Shown: in pieces, positions 32,787 to 42,211 of the stretch
How the letters are laid out: every line of letters starts with the position of its first letter
Position numbering within the stretch: the first letter of the stretch is position 1
The notes under the pieces: model-generated
Seen by the model: the letters and a program-made list of their open reading frames with translations, nothing else
Database searches by the model: none
Told to the model about the DNA's origin: nothing
Source of the DNA: Chrysopilus asiliformis
Taxonomy: Eukaryota > Arthropoda > Insecta > Diptera > Rhagionidae
NCBI GenBank assembly: GCA_964034945.1
Contig: OZ035962.1
Span: forward strand, 102,188,784 to 102,252,783
Direction: 5' to 3'
Length of the DNA: 64,000 nt
Made by a program: the position numbers and the translations under genes

Positions 32787-33789
32787 ATCTAAAACTTTTC
32801 AAAAAAAAAATCAGTGTTGAATAATTGTAGATATAATGAAAAAATAATTATAGAATAATTTATTGCAGTTTTTTTAACTTTAACTTTTTTTAAAATTTCA
32901 TATCTGTGGCTCATTTTGAAGGTGATTTTTTTTTAGGAAATCGCAAAAACTTAGGCCACTCTCTCCCATCAAAAGTCCCGTTACCGTCAAAAAATTGGTG
33001 CACAAAAATTTGTTGCCGTAAATTAGTTTCGAAAATTATAGATTTACAACGAAAAGTTAGATTTTTTTCGAACACTTCTTCCGAAATATCCTCTCAAAGT
33101 TTAAAAGTCGGTTATCTTTGAACTATCAACCAAATTGCGTTTGTTACAAGACAACTTCCAAACAACAATGTGACGTTCACATACGAAGTTTTTTTTTTCG
33201 AATTTTACTTATTTCCATTTCCGGGTACCGGCGAAATGACGAAATTTCACGTGAATTTAATAAACATTTACACGGATTCACGTGAATTTAAAGGTACGTG
33301 AATAAACTTGAATCCGATTGTGATGTTAAGAAGACAACGCAAGGTCCTGTAAGGATAACCTTTTTCTCAAGCTTTGAATAAAAAAAAATAAAGGGAAGGG
33401 AAAAACAAAATGGCGGACGATTTTGCCCAAAACGAGCTTTTAAAAAATACATTAAAAATAAAGAAACAAATTTTTTGGGCGCTGTGTATCAAAAATAAAG
33501 GAGAGATAAATATAAAAGCATAAAAATAAAATAAATATTAGAGTCGTTTTTTTTTGTCGTGTGAATGGAAGATACGTCGGTCAATGCGTGCGGAAGGCTG
33601 AAACTAATACATGAACATCAAGCCGCATAAAAACGATACGGTTTTATGGGTGTGTGTTCCGATTCATTTTATATTTTCACAGAAAATTTTAGGTTATGTT
33701 TTCGTTCAGTCGTCATTCAACTTGAAACAGAAAGTTTAAACGTGTGGATGGCTGAATCTGGCTGAATCATTTACTTGCTTTCAATCTAC
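32787..33789. other. Downstream flank of GPATCH1
   Basis: No gene. Near 33450-33535 there is one arm (TTTTTTGGGCGCTGTGTATC, AATAAAGGAGAGA) resembling the inverted element at 45188-45345. CACGTGAATTTA is repeated around 33248-33300. Confidence 0.5.
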
Positions 33790-34235
33790 TTTTTTTTATA
33801 GTTTCAGCCAGAACTTAGATGAAGCCCCCTTAACGCCGAAACACAGCTCAGGATGGTCGGAAGGACAAAAGAAGATGTCGGTTTATGTTCTCCTTGAAAT
33901 TCTGCGGGTTATGATCCGGGGGGAACACATCGGATGGTAAATTGTTCCAAAGTCTTGTTGTTCGCGGACGGAAGGAACTCCTAAACTTTACTGTACGAAA
34001 ACTGGGAGGCTCAAGAAAGAAGTCGTGAGCGTATTCATACCGCTTGACCGATTTTAATATAGAAAACCCAACATTAGGCAGCTAAGCTTATGCGACAGAA
34101 ATAAGTCTGCAGTGTGCGCTTCAACAAAATATGAAGAAGGCGACGCTATCATTGTGGTTCACCTTAACCAATTTCAACGGAATGATATCATCGAGTTATC
34201 CTGGTTATGAGCTAAATACTGTCTAGGTGTCTATT
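33790..34235 (-). mobile_element. LINE 3' end (Jockey/CR1-like), longest copy
   Basis: The minus strand reads the C-terminal end of a non-LTR retrotransposon ORF2. It includes YEYAHDFFLEPPSF, RTTRLWNNLPSDVFPP and FKENINRHLLL, then a stop at 33848-33850. A short 3' UTR follows (CTGAGCTGTG, TTCTGGCTGAAACTAT) and then an A tail. The RTxRLWNxLPxxVFPP signature is typical of insect Jockey/CR1-related elements. The frame decays upstream of about 34083. Shorter tails of the same family lie at 38111-38187 and 58321-58392. It ends about 100 bp upstream of the THAP gene. Confidence 0.82.
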
Positions 34236-34336
34236 GTTTATCAACAGATTCGATTTTTGTTTTTATTTTTCCGTAGTTTTCACAGTTTTATGATTAAAAT
34301 TAGTGATAAAAGTGTAACAAATCTGAAACCCAGAAA

Positions 34337-35413
34337 ATGTCGTTTAAATGCATGATACAAGGCTGTTTAGATACCTCAGCAAAACTGTTTCCGTAAGAAT
34401 TTTAGAAATGTTATGTTTCGATATTAAAACATTTGCTTCCAGCTTCCCAGAAGATGAGCAACAATTTCAGAAATGGGTGAAAATCTTGAAAGAATATCAA
34501 CCGATCCCGGAAAAAAGAAGACACAGGAAAATATGCGAGAAACACTTTTTGCCAAACGATTTTTTACCCGGTAGAAGTACGGATTTAAATCTCAATCCGG
34601 ATGCAATTCCTGCCGTTTTCCCCGTAAAGATCGAAAAACCGGATAGTCCTGAAGCATTCGAATTCAGGCATGTGGATTTTGGGGATATTCACAACGGAGT
34701 ACCTGAAACGCCTGATATAGAAGAAAACGAATCTCAAGATGGCAAAACAAACGGCGCATCAACGGACGAATCAGAAATGTTAAATGGCGATGACTCCAAT
34801 TCGAGAACTGAACCAACAAACTCGAGCAGATGTAGAAAAAGGTTAAAGACATCTAGAGAAACGTCCAAGGATAATGGGGCAGAGTCCCCGCTGATATTTA
34901 AGTTAAGAGACGAAGCCGAGGAAAACGATAGCGATTACGAGCCGGTCAGGGAGATATGCCATCAAAAATTGGTGGTAGAATTGGCAGAAAAGCAGACAGC
35001 TCTGCAACAGGAATACGAAAAATTATCTAGCATTGAGGATCTGATTAAAATTCGGTCTGAGCTAGTGCAGAAATTGAGGAATGAATTGAATCGATACGGG
35101 GATCCAGACGTTGAAATCGTTGCAAATGCAAACGGGAATGCTAACGTTCAGGACTATAGCAATCCGGAATTGAAGAAATTTTCAATAGCTTCCTATCATT
35201 TCTCATCGAGCGTGTATCAGTATTTATGGTATCTATTTATCTGTCTCCAAGTTTTTCTTTATTTTTTACTTAGAAACTTTCGTTTTTAGCTCTTTGATTC
35301 CCCATTTGCCGCCAGCAGACACAATTCTCGATTGGGTAAAATCCGGAGAGGCCCACGCACTGTTTCCTCAAGGAGTGTTTGAGGGTAAAATCGATCAAAA
35401 CCAGCTGGACTAG
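34337..35413 (+). CDS. THAP zinc-finger protein with P-element/THAP9-like C-terminal segment
   Basis: Exons 34337-34392, 34443-35228 and 35290-35413 join in frame to 321 residues; the introns are 50 and 61 bp. The first 80 residues form a THAP DNA-binding domain: C5-x4-C10, FPED with W30, C50-x2-H53 (CEKH), and a C-terminal AIPAVFP that matches the AVPxxF box. An acidic, Ser-rich linker follows, with a basic CRKRLKTSRE patch. A probable coiled coil (about 205-250) comes next. The last 65 residues (SYHFSSSVYQYLCSLIPHLP, ILDWVKSG, LFPQGVFEG) resemble the short helical segment that follows the coiled coil in P-element and THAP9 transposases. No catalytic transposase domain is present. The likely role is sequence-specific DNA binding. 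The neighbouring minus-strand gene is a paralogue of the C-terminal half. Confidence 0.88.
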
Positions 35414-35763
35414 AATTGTTTTGTGATAAACTAAGTTTCCATCGTTCAAATGTAATTTAAGTTAAATATCTGTGAATTAAAGTCAGTACCCATGGGTTCA
35501 CTTTTGTAAAAATTGAGATAATTTTTTGTTTTCGATTTGTACTTTACTACTTTTGTCTAAAGCTCGACATATGATTGCTGGAACTCATGGCGAAGTTACA
35601 AAAAACTTGCGGTTGATTTTTGAATTTACATTTTAATTCCTTTTGCAAAAACTTAGTTTATTAAGTGAGAAATTCGGGCAGGATGACCATCTGGCTGTTT
35701 TATATTAGTCTTAAAAATCTTAAGAAGTGATTTGTTTTTCAAATTTCGCTAAAAGTTCCAAAA

Positions 35764-36461
35764 TTATTGGTTGAATTCGTCCCGCCAAACACCCGCTGGA
35801 AAAAGCTTTTCCATATGTCCGGAATTTGCCCAACTTTGAATATATTGACGACTTGGAAATAATGGGACGATCGATCTGAAATGAAATTTCAAGTAAAAAG
35901 TGTTCCTTTCTTCTGAGTATCTTCAAATTACTTTAAAAAGAAATACGCTTTTGGCGAGAAAAAGTACAAAGTTACGGCAAACCGATGGAAGTCTTCGGTG
36001 TAGTGGCATTTAGAAACAGCTGATTGTGATGAATCTTGGGAATGGAATAAGTCTCCAGGCGCGGAAACTGGCTTACAATGTTCGAACACTTTGCTAATTA
36101 AATGTGCTGTCTGTATTGCACACCAATCGAACTCTTGCGATTGATTCTGTCTACGAAGGCCTTTACTTTTGATGATTTTTTCTTGTAGTTCTTCAATGAG
36201 TTCATCGTAGTGTCTTAGCTTTGCCAAACCGCTTTTGATTCTACTTCTCACCTGCACAAATCGGATAAGTTATTCACAAAATTTGTTGGGGAAAGTGAGA
36301 CTTACCTTTAAAACCGCCCTTTTCTCCGCTGCTACTTTTATCTGCAAATCTATAGTCTCGATTCCATCTCTATTTAAGAATTTACTTAAATCATGTGATG
36401 ATTTGTTTATTAGTTTCTTGGTTTTATTCTTTTTAGCTTTCTTCAATTTTTTGGATTCCAT
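35764..36461 (-). CDS. THAP-less paralogue of the THAP gene's C-terminal half
   Basis: Exons 36461-36306, 36251-35932 and 35875-35764 join in frame to 195 residues on the minus strand, with GT/AG introns of 54 and 56 bp. The start is Lys-rich (MESKKLKKAKKNKTKK) and a probable coiled coil spans about 40-85 (KLRHYDELIEELQEKI). The C-terminus reads YTEDFHRFAVTLYFFSPKAY, SIVPLFPS, WANSG and LFPAGVWRDEF. This aligns with the end of the convergent THAP protein (YHFSSSVYQYL, SLIPHLPP, WVKSG, LFPQGVF). Both genes have their last intron at the same alignment column in phase 2 (YFFLK before SIVP; YQYLC before SLIP). FSPKAY is also a P-element/THAP9 transposase motif. No THAP zinc finger is encoded upstream. 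Its job is unknown; dimerisation with the THAP partner is a guess. Confidence 0.8.
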
Positions 36462-36808
36462 TGTGGGTTTTGCGGATTCCAGTAATTAAAACTTGACCTT
36501 TTCCGGGCTGAAATTTTTAAGCTTTATAATTGCGTATAACAGGGAAGGATTTAGTTCGTTTACTGCCTATAAAATAAGTTTAACCCACCATTAAACAGAA
36601 AATCAAAATATCAAAAAACTTCTGCGGATTCAAAACAAACCTTCTGTCTGTCAAAACAACAATTCACAATCGCATATTTCATTGCGACTTCATTTTTTTT
36701 TTAAACATTTGTGTGGTTTTAATTCAATTGAATGGTTGACATAACCTCAAAAAACGAAATCGTTGAACGTCAAATTTCCTAAACAAAAAACGGCATTGGA
36801 AATTTGAA
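36462..36808. promoter_or_regulatory. Bidirectional promoter region between the paralogue and PUS3
   Basis: Only 347 bp separate the divergent start codons at 36461 (minus) and 36809 (plus), so both promoters must share this interval or overlap. No TATA box is clear. Poly-T sits at about 36690-36702. No transposon is visible here, unlike most spacers in the window. Confidence 0.5.
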
Positions 36809-39800
36809 ATGGAAAATATCACAGTTAATAGGAAAGTGAAAATCAGTACGAAAGATGAATTAGAATCTTTATCCAAGGCAGAATTAGTTGATAGAATAAT
36901 TCAATTGGAGGCGCACAACATTCAGCTGAAAAATGTGTTGCAGAAATCGCTTCTCGGTGATGATTCGAAAGAAGACAGCAAACCCACTAGGAAATTTGAT
37001 TTTAACAAGTAATGCTGTGTAATTAAAGGACTTTTGGATTATAAAAAGTAATTTCAGAAGTCGCAGAAGACATGTTCTGTTGAAATTCCTGTACTTTGGA
37101 TGGGATTATCAGGGCTACGCTTGCCAGGAAGATACCGTGGAAACCATCGGTAGGCTTTTTTTTATGGTTGTGCAAGAATCAGCCTTATGAATCTTATGTT
37201 TTCGGTCTTTCGAGAAGGCTGGACTTGCAATAAGGGGAGGGGCAAATTTTTTACACAAAAAACTTCCTCCTTGAATATCAGGATGAATAACAAAAACCGC
37301 ATTAAAATCGGTGCAGTTATTCAAAAGTTATGATAGCTGTTTTACATTTGATTAGAACCAAGAGTCAAATTTCTATTTCCAAACCATTTCCAAGCTATAA
37401 TTGCCAATCTAGCAATTATTGAAAACCCGTATGCCGATATGGCATTGTTCGAAGTTTAAGTGAACGGCGAACAGTTGTATCCAAATTCCACTTTGAAGTC
37501 AAACTTTTCAATAAGATTTTTTAAAATTGATTCTAATCGGATTTTGATGTATGGGAGTTTTATGTAGAATCATATCCTAAATAACTTTTGTTCTTGGACT
37601 TTTTTGATAAGATGCACCGTTTTTGAGATATTCACAAAAAAAACGTTTTCGTTCGTATGGGGGGTACCCCCCCTAATGGTCCATTTTTGCCCATTAACGA
37701 ACTTAGCCTCGCATTTTACGAAAAACGCACCTGTGCAAAATTTCAAGTCTGTAGCTCAATCCGTGCGCCCGCAATCCGCGCCACAGACAGACGGACAGAC
37801 GGACAGACGGACAGACAGACAGACAGACGGACATGCAAAATTCATTTTTTTTATCATTCTAAACACACTGGTGTAATTCATTTTTTTGTGTGATGACGGG
37901 ATCTTGGCGTTACAAACGGTAAGGCAAAGTTAGTATACCCTTTGGTTTCACCATACGGGTATAAAAATCACAAAAGGGCTTAGACTTTTTTATTCTTTTC
38001 TGCCTGTCGCTTCGTTGCTAAATTGGTTTTCTATTCTATCCATCCTCCGGGGTCTCGCCCACTCTTACGGGATGACAAAGTCTATTACATACACTGCTTA
38101 CAAAACATACTGTTCCGACCATCCTGAGCTGTGCTTCGCCATTAAAGGATCTTCCCCTAAGCTCTGGCTGGAACTATAAAAAAATATCATATTTTTCTTT
38201 TTAAGGATATACCATACTCTTCTTAGGATTCTATATTATTTATTCGATAGCTCGTGATATTTTTTTTTCAATTTTACAGAACATCATTTATTTAAGGCGT
38301 TAACAAAAACCTGCTTAATAGAATCACGGGAAACATCGAATTACCATCGCTGTGGTCGGACTGATAAGGGAGTCAGTGCCTTCTGTCAAGTGATTTCAAT
38401 CGATTTGCGGAGCAAATTGACCGATGAACATGAAAACGATGTAAAAAATGAAATTCGTTATTGTGATATCCTCAATGGGGTTCTACCACGGAATATTCGC
38501 TGTATAGCTTGGATGCCGCTAAAAAATCCTGTTTACAGTGCGAGGTATAATATATGTATAATTTTTTCCATTTTTTTATATAAAAAATCAAAGCATCTTA
38601 ATGGATGTAATAAAAATAATGGTTTTTTTTAGGTTTGATTGTTGTCAACGCACATATCGTTATTTCTTTCCGCGAGGAGATCTAAATATTGAGGTAACAT
38701 TTCGAATTGCTCAATTGTGTTGAATGCTAAAAGCTGAATCCATTTCAGGCAATGCAGACTGCATGCAATTTTCTCGTTGGGACCCACGATTTTCGAAATC
38801 TTTGCAAAATGGATGTTGCGAATGGTGTTATGAATTTCGTTCGAACAATCATAAGTGCCGATATTAAGCAAAGTAGCTATGCGAAAGACGGGATTGCAGG
38901 TATGACAGAATAAAGTACTTAGGGTTATAATAGACTGAGCAATTATTGTTTATACAATCCAAAAACTGCTTTGAAATTTCAAAAAACGATAAATCTATTA
39001 AATTACGCCCTGTTTTCAGGTTTTGAAATGCATTTTCTAGAAATTACAGGACAAGGATACCTATGGCACCAAATTCGTTGTATAATGGCTGTATTGTTAC
39101 TTATTGGCCAGGGCAATGAAGACCCAGATATCATAAAACATCTCCTTGACATTGAAACAAATCCATGGTATTTTGAGTTGTACTTCGTTTTTAACGATAT
39201 TTAAATAATAACGTTTACAGTAAACCGCAATACAATTTGGCTTTAGCTTTACCATTAAATCTCTATTCCTGCGAATTTAGAGAAAAAAGCATACAAAAAA
39301 GTGATAATGGTGAAATGGCAGAACAGAATGAGGATTCCGAATTATCTGAGTGGATATATGAGAACACAAATTTATCGAAATTGATTCAACATTTGCAGGG
39401 CGATTGGAGTCTCCTTAATATTCAGTAAGAATTCTTTGCGGGGATTCTAAATCTTTTTGTTTTATCAACAACTTGGAAAAATTTAAATATTGAGACTATT
39501 TTTTTTCAACACTTTTTTTGCAAAAAAAAAACGGAAACTATCCTTTACAAATACCACTTAAATTTTTTTTTTCAGAAGTTTAATGATGAGGGAAGTTATT
39601 TCTGACTTACAAACTGTGTACGATGAAAAATTCACTCCACATCCTTTTAATAATCAAGCGAATTGTTTATTGGAGGGATTTAAGCTGGGCTATAAACCGA
39701 AATCGCATCAAAAACTTTTATCTCGGAAACGTTGTGGTAAGTTTTTTGAAATATATAAAAAAAAACTATAAATTTTTAATTGTAAATTTGTTTTATTTAT

Positions 39801-39872
39801 GTTTTAGAAAGCCTGGAAAATCGCTTAGAACACTATGTAAAAAAACAACGACTGACTATTGAAAATAAATGA
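36809..39872 (+). CDS. PUS3: tRNA pseudouridine(38/39) synthase PUS3/Deg1
   Basis: TruA-family enzyme that isomerises uridine 38/39 in the tRNA anticodon stem. Nine exons join in frame to 448 residues: 36809-37008, 37058-37149, 38280-38544, 38633-38693, 38749-38899, 39020-39167, 39221-39424, 39576-39736 and 39808-39872. Seen: an N-terminal coiled coil (LSKAELVDRIIQLEAHN); FLYFGWDYQGYACQED at about 74-89; the catalytic CGRTDKGVSAF with Asp126; LPRNIRCIAW; SARFDCCQRTYRYFFP (the conserved TYRY segment); FVGTHDFRNL-type LVGTHDFRNLCK; and GQGYLWHQIRCIMAVLLLIG, the family's C-terminal signature. Length and motif order fit eukaryotic PUS3. Intron 2 (1130 bp) holds a mini-me-like element and a LINE tail, both in non-coding sequence, so the gene looks intact. 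Confidence 0.95.
37383..37966 (-). mobile_element. Mini-me-like element, copy C, in PUS3 intron 2
   Basis: An inverted full-length copy. On the minus strand it starts TATACCCGTATGGTGAAACC at the high-coordinate end. Its GACGGACAGACAGACAGACA tract lies near 37785-37830, GGGGGGTACCCCCCC near 37659-37673, and the ATTGCCAATCTAGCAAT hairpin near 37400-37417. The frames on both strands inside it are not genes. Confidence 0.9.
38111..38187 (+). mobile_element. LINE 3' end, short copy in PUS3 intron 2
   Basis: TTCCGACCATCCTGAGCTG followed by TCCCCTAAGCTCTGGCTGG and AACTATAAAAAAA is the same 3' end as on the minus strand at 33790-33870, here on the plus strand. Only the last codons, stop, UTR and tail remain. 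Confidence 0.8.
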
Positions 39873-39967
39873 ATTTTTGTTTTAAAAAATGTAGATATTA
39901 AGTTTTAGCTTTCATTAAAATTGACAAAAACATTAAAAAAAACTTTTTTAGAGATTTGTGGACATTT

Positions 39968-40483
39968 TTATACCCGTATGGTGAAACCAAAGGGTATACT
40001 AACTTTGCCTTACCGTTTGTAACGTCAAAATCCCGTCATCGCACACAAAAATGAATTACACCAGTGTGTTTAGAATGATAAAAATAATTAATTTCTGCAT
40101 GTCCGTCCGTCTGTCTGTCTGTCTGTGGCGCGGATTGCGGGCGCACGGATTGAGCTACAGACTTGAAATTTTGCACAGGTCCGTTTTTCGTAAAATGCGA
40201 GGCTAAGTTCGTTAATGGGCAAAAATGGACCATTAGGGGGGCTACCCCCCATACGAACGAAAACGTTTTTTGCGAATATCTCAACAACGGTGCATCTTAT
40301 CAAAAAAGTGCGAAAACAAAAGTTGTTTAGGACATGATTCTACATACATCAAAATCCAATTGGAACAAGTTTTAAAAAAATCTTTTTGGAAAGTTTGACT
40401 TCAAAACTGTTTGCCGTTCACTTAAATCACCATACGGGTTTTCAATAATTGCCAGATTGGCAATTATAGCTTTTGTTATGTTT
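39968..40483 (+). mobile_element. Mini-me-like element, copy D
   Basis: It begins TATACCCGTATGGTGAAACC just 95 bp after the PUS3 stop. It keeps the GTCCGTCCGTCTGTCTGTC tract, GATTGAGCTACAGACTTG, AATCACCATACGGGTTTTC, the ATTGCCAGATTGGCAAT hairpin and the TTTTGTTATG tail. Two short internal deletions make it slightly shorter than copy B. Confidence 0.9.
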
Positions 40484-40697
40484 ATACTATAAATCTTTTA
40501 GAGAATTATATGTAGTATATTACATTTAGAATACCGTTTGTAATACATCGAACCAATCGTCGACATAAACCTAAAAGTAAAAGATTTTGATTTCCGGATG
40601 TCCGTCCGTTTACCAGTGAACACAATATCTATCGAATGGATTGAGCAAGAGACTTGAAACTTTTTACAGTTCTATTGCCAGTAAATAACAAGTCTAA

Positions 40698-41463
40698 TGG
40701 TGGATCTCCATTACTGAAGCATTCGACGTGTGCAAAAAAATTGCATATAAATAGAAAGAGACAAATCTCTGTAATTGTCAGTGGGAAAGACAGAAGACCA
40801 CAACTTTCAACTTTCAAACATTAGCTAGCCTTCAAAAAAATCTCCCAACCGTGTGACAGTTGACACCGTCTTTAAATATTGTAATAAAATGGATTCGGAT
40901 AGCAAAAAATTACTAATCGATATAACTTTCGATGAAGATAGCACAAGTGACACTGACAATGAAGACCATGTCGTAAAAAAAAGAGAAAGTTCTGGGTTCA
41001 TGAATATTACAAGGATCGGGACATAAATGGGGCATTTGTGAGCGTTTTTGGAGCATTACGTTGTGTACGCGATCCGAGTTTCTTTTGCAAATATTTGCGA
41101 ATGACGGCCATACAATTTGAAGAGCTTCTCCAAATGGTTGGGCCATTAATTGAGAAGCAAGTAGTGATTCGCGAACCACTATGCGTAATTTTACAGCAGA
41201 AAACAAGAAATGTCAAAACACAACTTAAATGTATTGGACCTCACTATTTGTTTATGGAGAATGTGTGAGTTTAATTTTATAGTTGCACACGATCTTTATA
41301 GGAAAAGTTAAAGCCGTTCAACTTCATCTACAAACGCGACATCTGGCGACGTATTGCATTTTTTTTGCACACGTTCTCTCTCTTTTTTACGAAAGGCCTT
41401 TTTACGTAAGTGTGTCTCTATATTTTTGCACACGTCGAATGCTTCAGTAATGGAAATCCACCA
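40698..41463 (+). mobile_element. Deleted PIF/Harbinger element with 41-bp terminal repeats
   Basis: It starts TGGTGGATCTCCATTACTGA followed by AGCATTCGACGTGTGCAAAAA. The right end is the complement with one mismatch in 41. TAA flanks it on both sides (40695-40697 and 41464-41466). The 3-bp TWA duplication and the encoded Harbinger-type N-terminal domain agree. At 766 bp it lacks most of a full element. Confidence 0.88.
40889..41256 (+). pseudogene. Harbinger transposase N-terminal remnant
   Basis: An ATG at 40889 opens a Ser/Asp/Glu-rich leader. A frameshift before 40972 breaks it, after which another frame reads KFWVHEYYKDRDINGAF, FCKYLRMTAIQFEELLQMV and GPLIEKQVVIREPL. This is the usual N-terminal region of PIF/Harbinger (HARBI1-like) nucleases. 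The reading then dissolves, and the DDE catalytic domain is absent. It cannot encode an active transposase. Confidence 0.78.
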
Positions 41464-41740
41464 TAACTCCTTGAACGGGCACAATCGGACCGTTCTTCAT
41501 CACCTCGCTCATAAAATGAAACAGTTTTTTTTATTCTATGATTTTACATAACTTCCATACATCAAAATACGATCAAATCATTCCTTCTCCCCTGCACCAT
41601 ACAAATGGGATTTTTTTAATAACTTATCTGTCCTCATATAGAGTATTTAACGATTGGCCCCTGGCAATTGTAGTTTTTCTTATGTTTTTAATTTTTTTTA
41701 CGGTTGATCAGGCTAATAACAGTTTCTACCCGTTACTGTG

Positions 41741-42140
41741 TTATAGAAGTGAGGTATTTTCGAGGAAGTCTGTGGTAGACACTAAAAAAACTGTTTAATT
41801 TTACGTTTGAATGGATTTATTAAAAGCCGATGAATTGTAGAAAAAAGTGTTCACTACGAAACAACTAATGTATTTAATTTTTATTAATGAAACTAATGAT
41901 TGTTTTTCAAATACTCGCTTTTGATAAAATTGTAGTCGAACTGAAAAAAAAATCTTTTAAAAAAATGTTTCGCCGTCATCGGACCCAATTGTCGATTTTA
42001 ATTTTTTTTTTGTGGTAGCACGTGGTAGGTACACTTAATATCACATTTGTTTAAACGTTATTTAAACGTTTAAAAAAAAGTTTAATTTCATTCACCAAAA
42101 TTTGGCCAGGTAATGCATTTTAAAAAAATGGACCGTAACC
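41741..42140. other. Gene-free spacer upstream of the DUF1091 gene
   Basis: AT-rich sequence with TTTAAACGTT repeated near 42050-42070. No gene or defined element was seen. Confidence 0.4.
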
Positions 42141-42144
42141 ACAG

Positions 42145-42186
42145 TATAAATTCAAAGAAATATTGCGTAGATGTAAAGCTCAGTCT
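42145..42186 (+). promoter_or_regulatory. Candidate core promoter of the DUF1091 gene
   Basis: TATAAA at 42145-42150 is followed 35-37 bp later by TCAGTC at 42180-42185, an arthropod-type initiator. The start codon lies 30 bp beyond, giving a short 5' leader. The spacing is slightly longer than the usual 30 bp, so this is tentative. Confidence 0.35.
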
Positions 42187-42211
42187 AAATTCAATTTAAA
42201 GTGATTTTAAG

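Larger units (their letters stand above)
40536..41740 (+). mobile_element. Diverged mini-me-like element split by a Harbinger insertion
   Basis: The left part (40536-40697) has TGTCCGTCCGTT, GATTGAGCAAGAGACTTG and AAGTCTAA. The right part (41464-41740) resumes TAACTCCTTGAACGGGCACA and ends ATTGGCCCCTGGCAATTGTA then TTTTTCTTATGTTTT. Joined at TAA, the order parallels intact copies (GGCTAAGTTCGTTAATGGGC). This shows where the 766-bp element landed. Confidence 0.7.

Noticed and set aside
35229..35289. Membrane-like tail of the THAP protein (LFICLQVFLYFLL)
   Set aside because: This is translated intron. Removing 35229-35289 gives the tail shared with the neighbouring paralogue.
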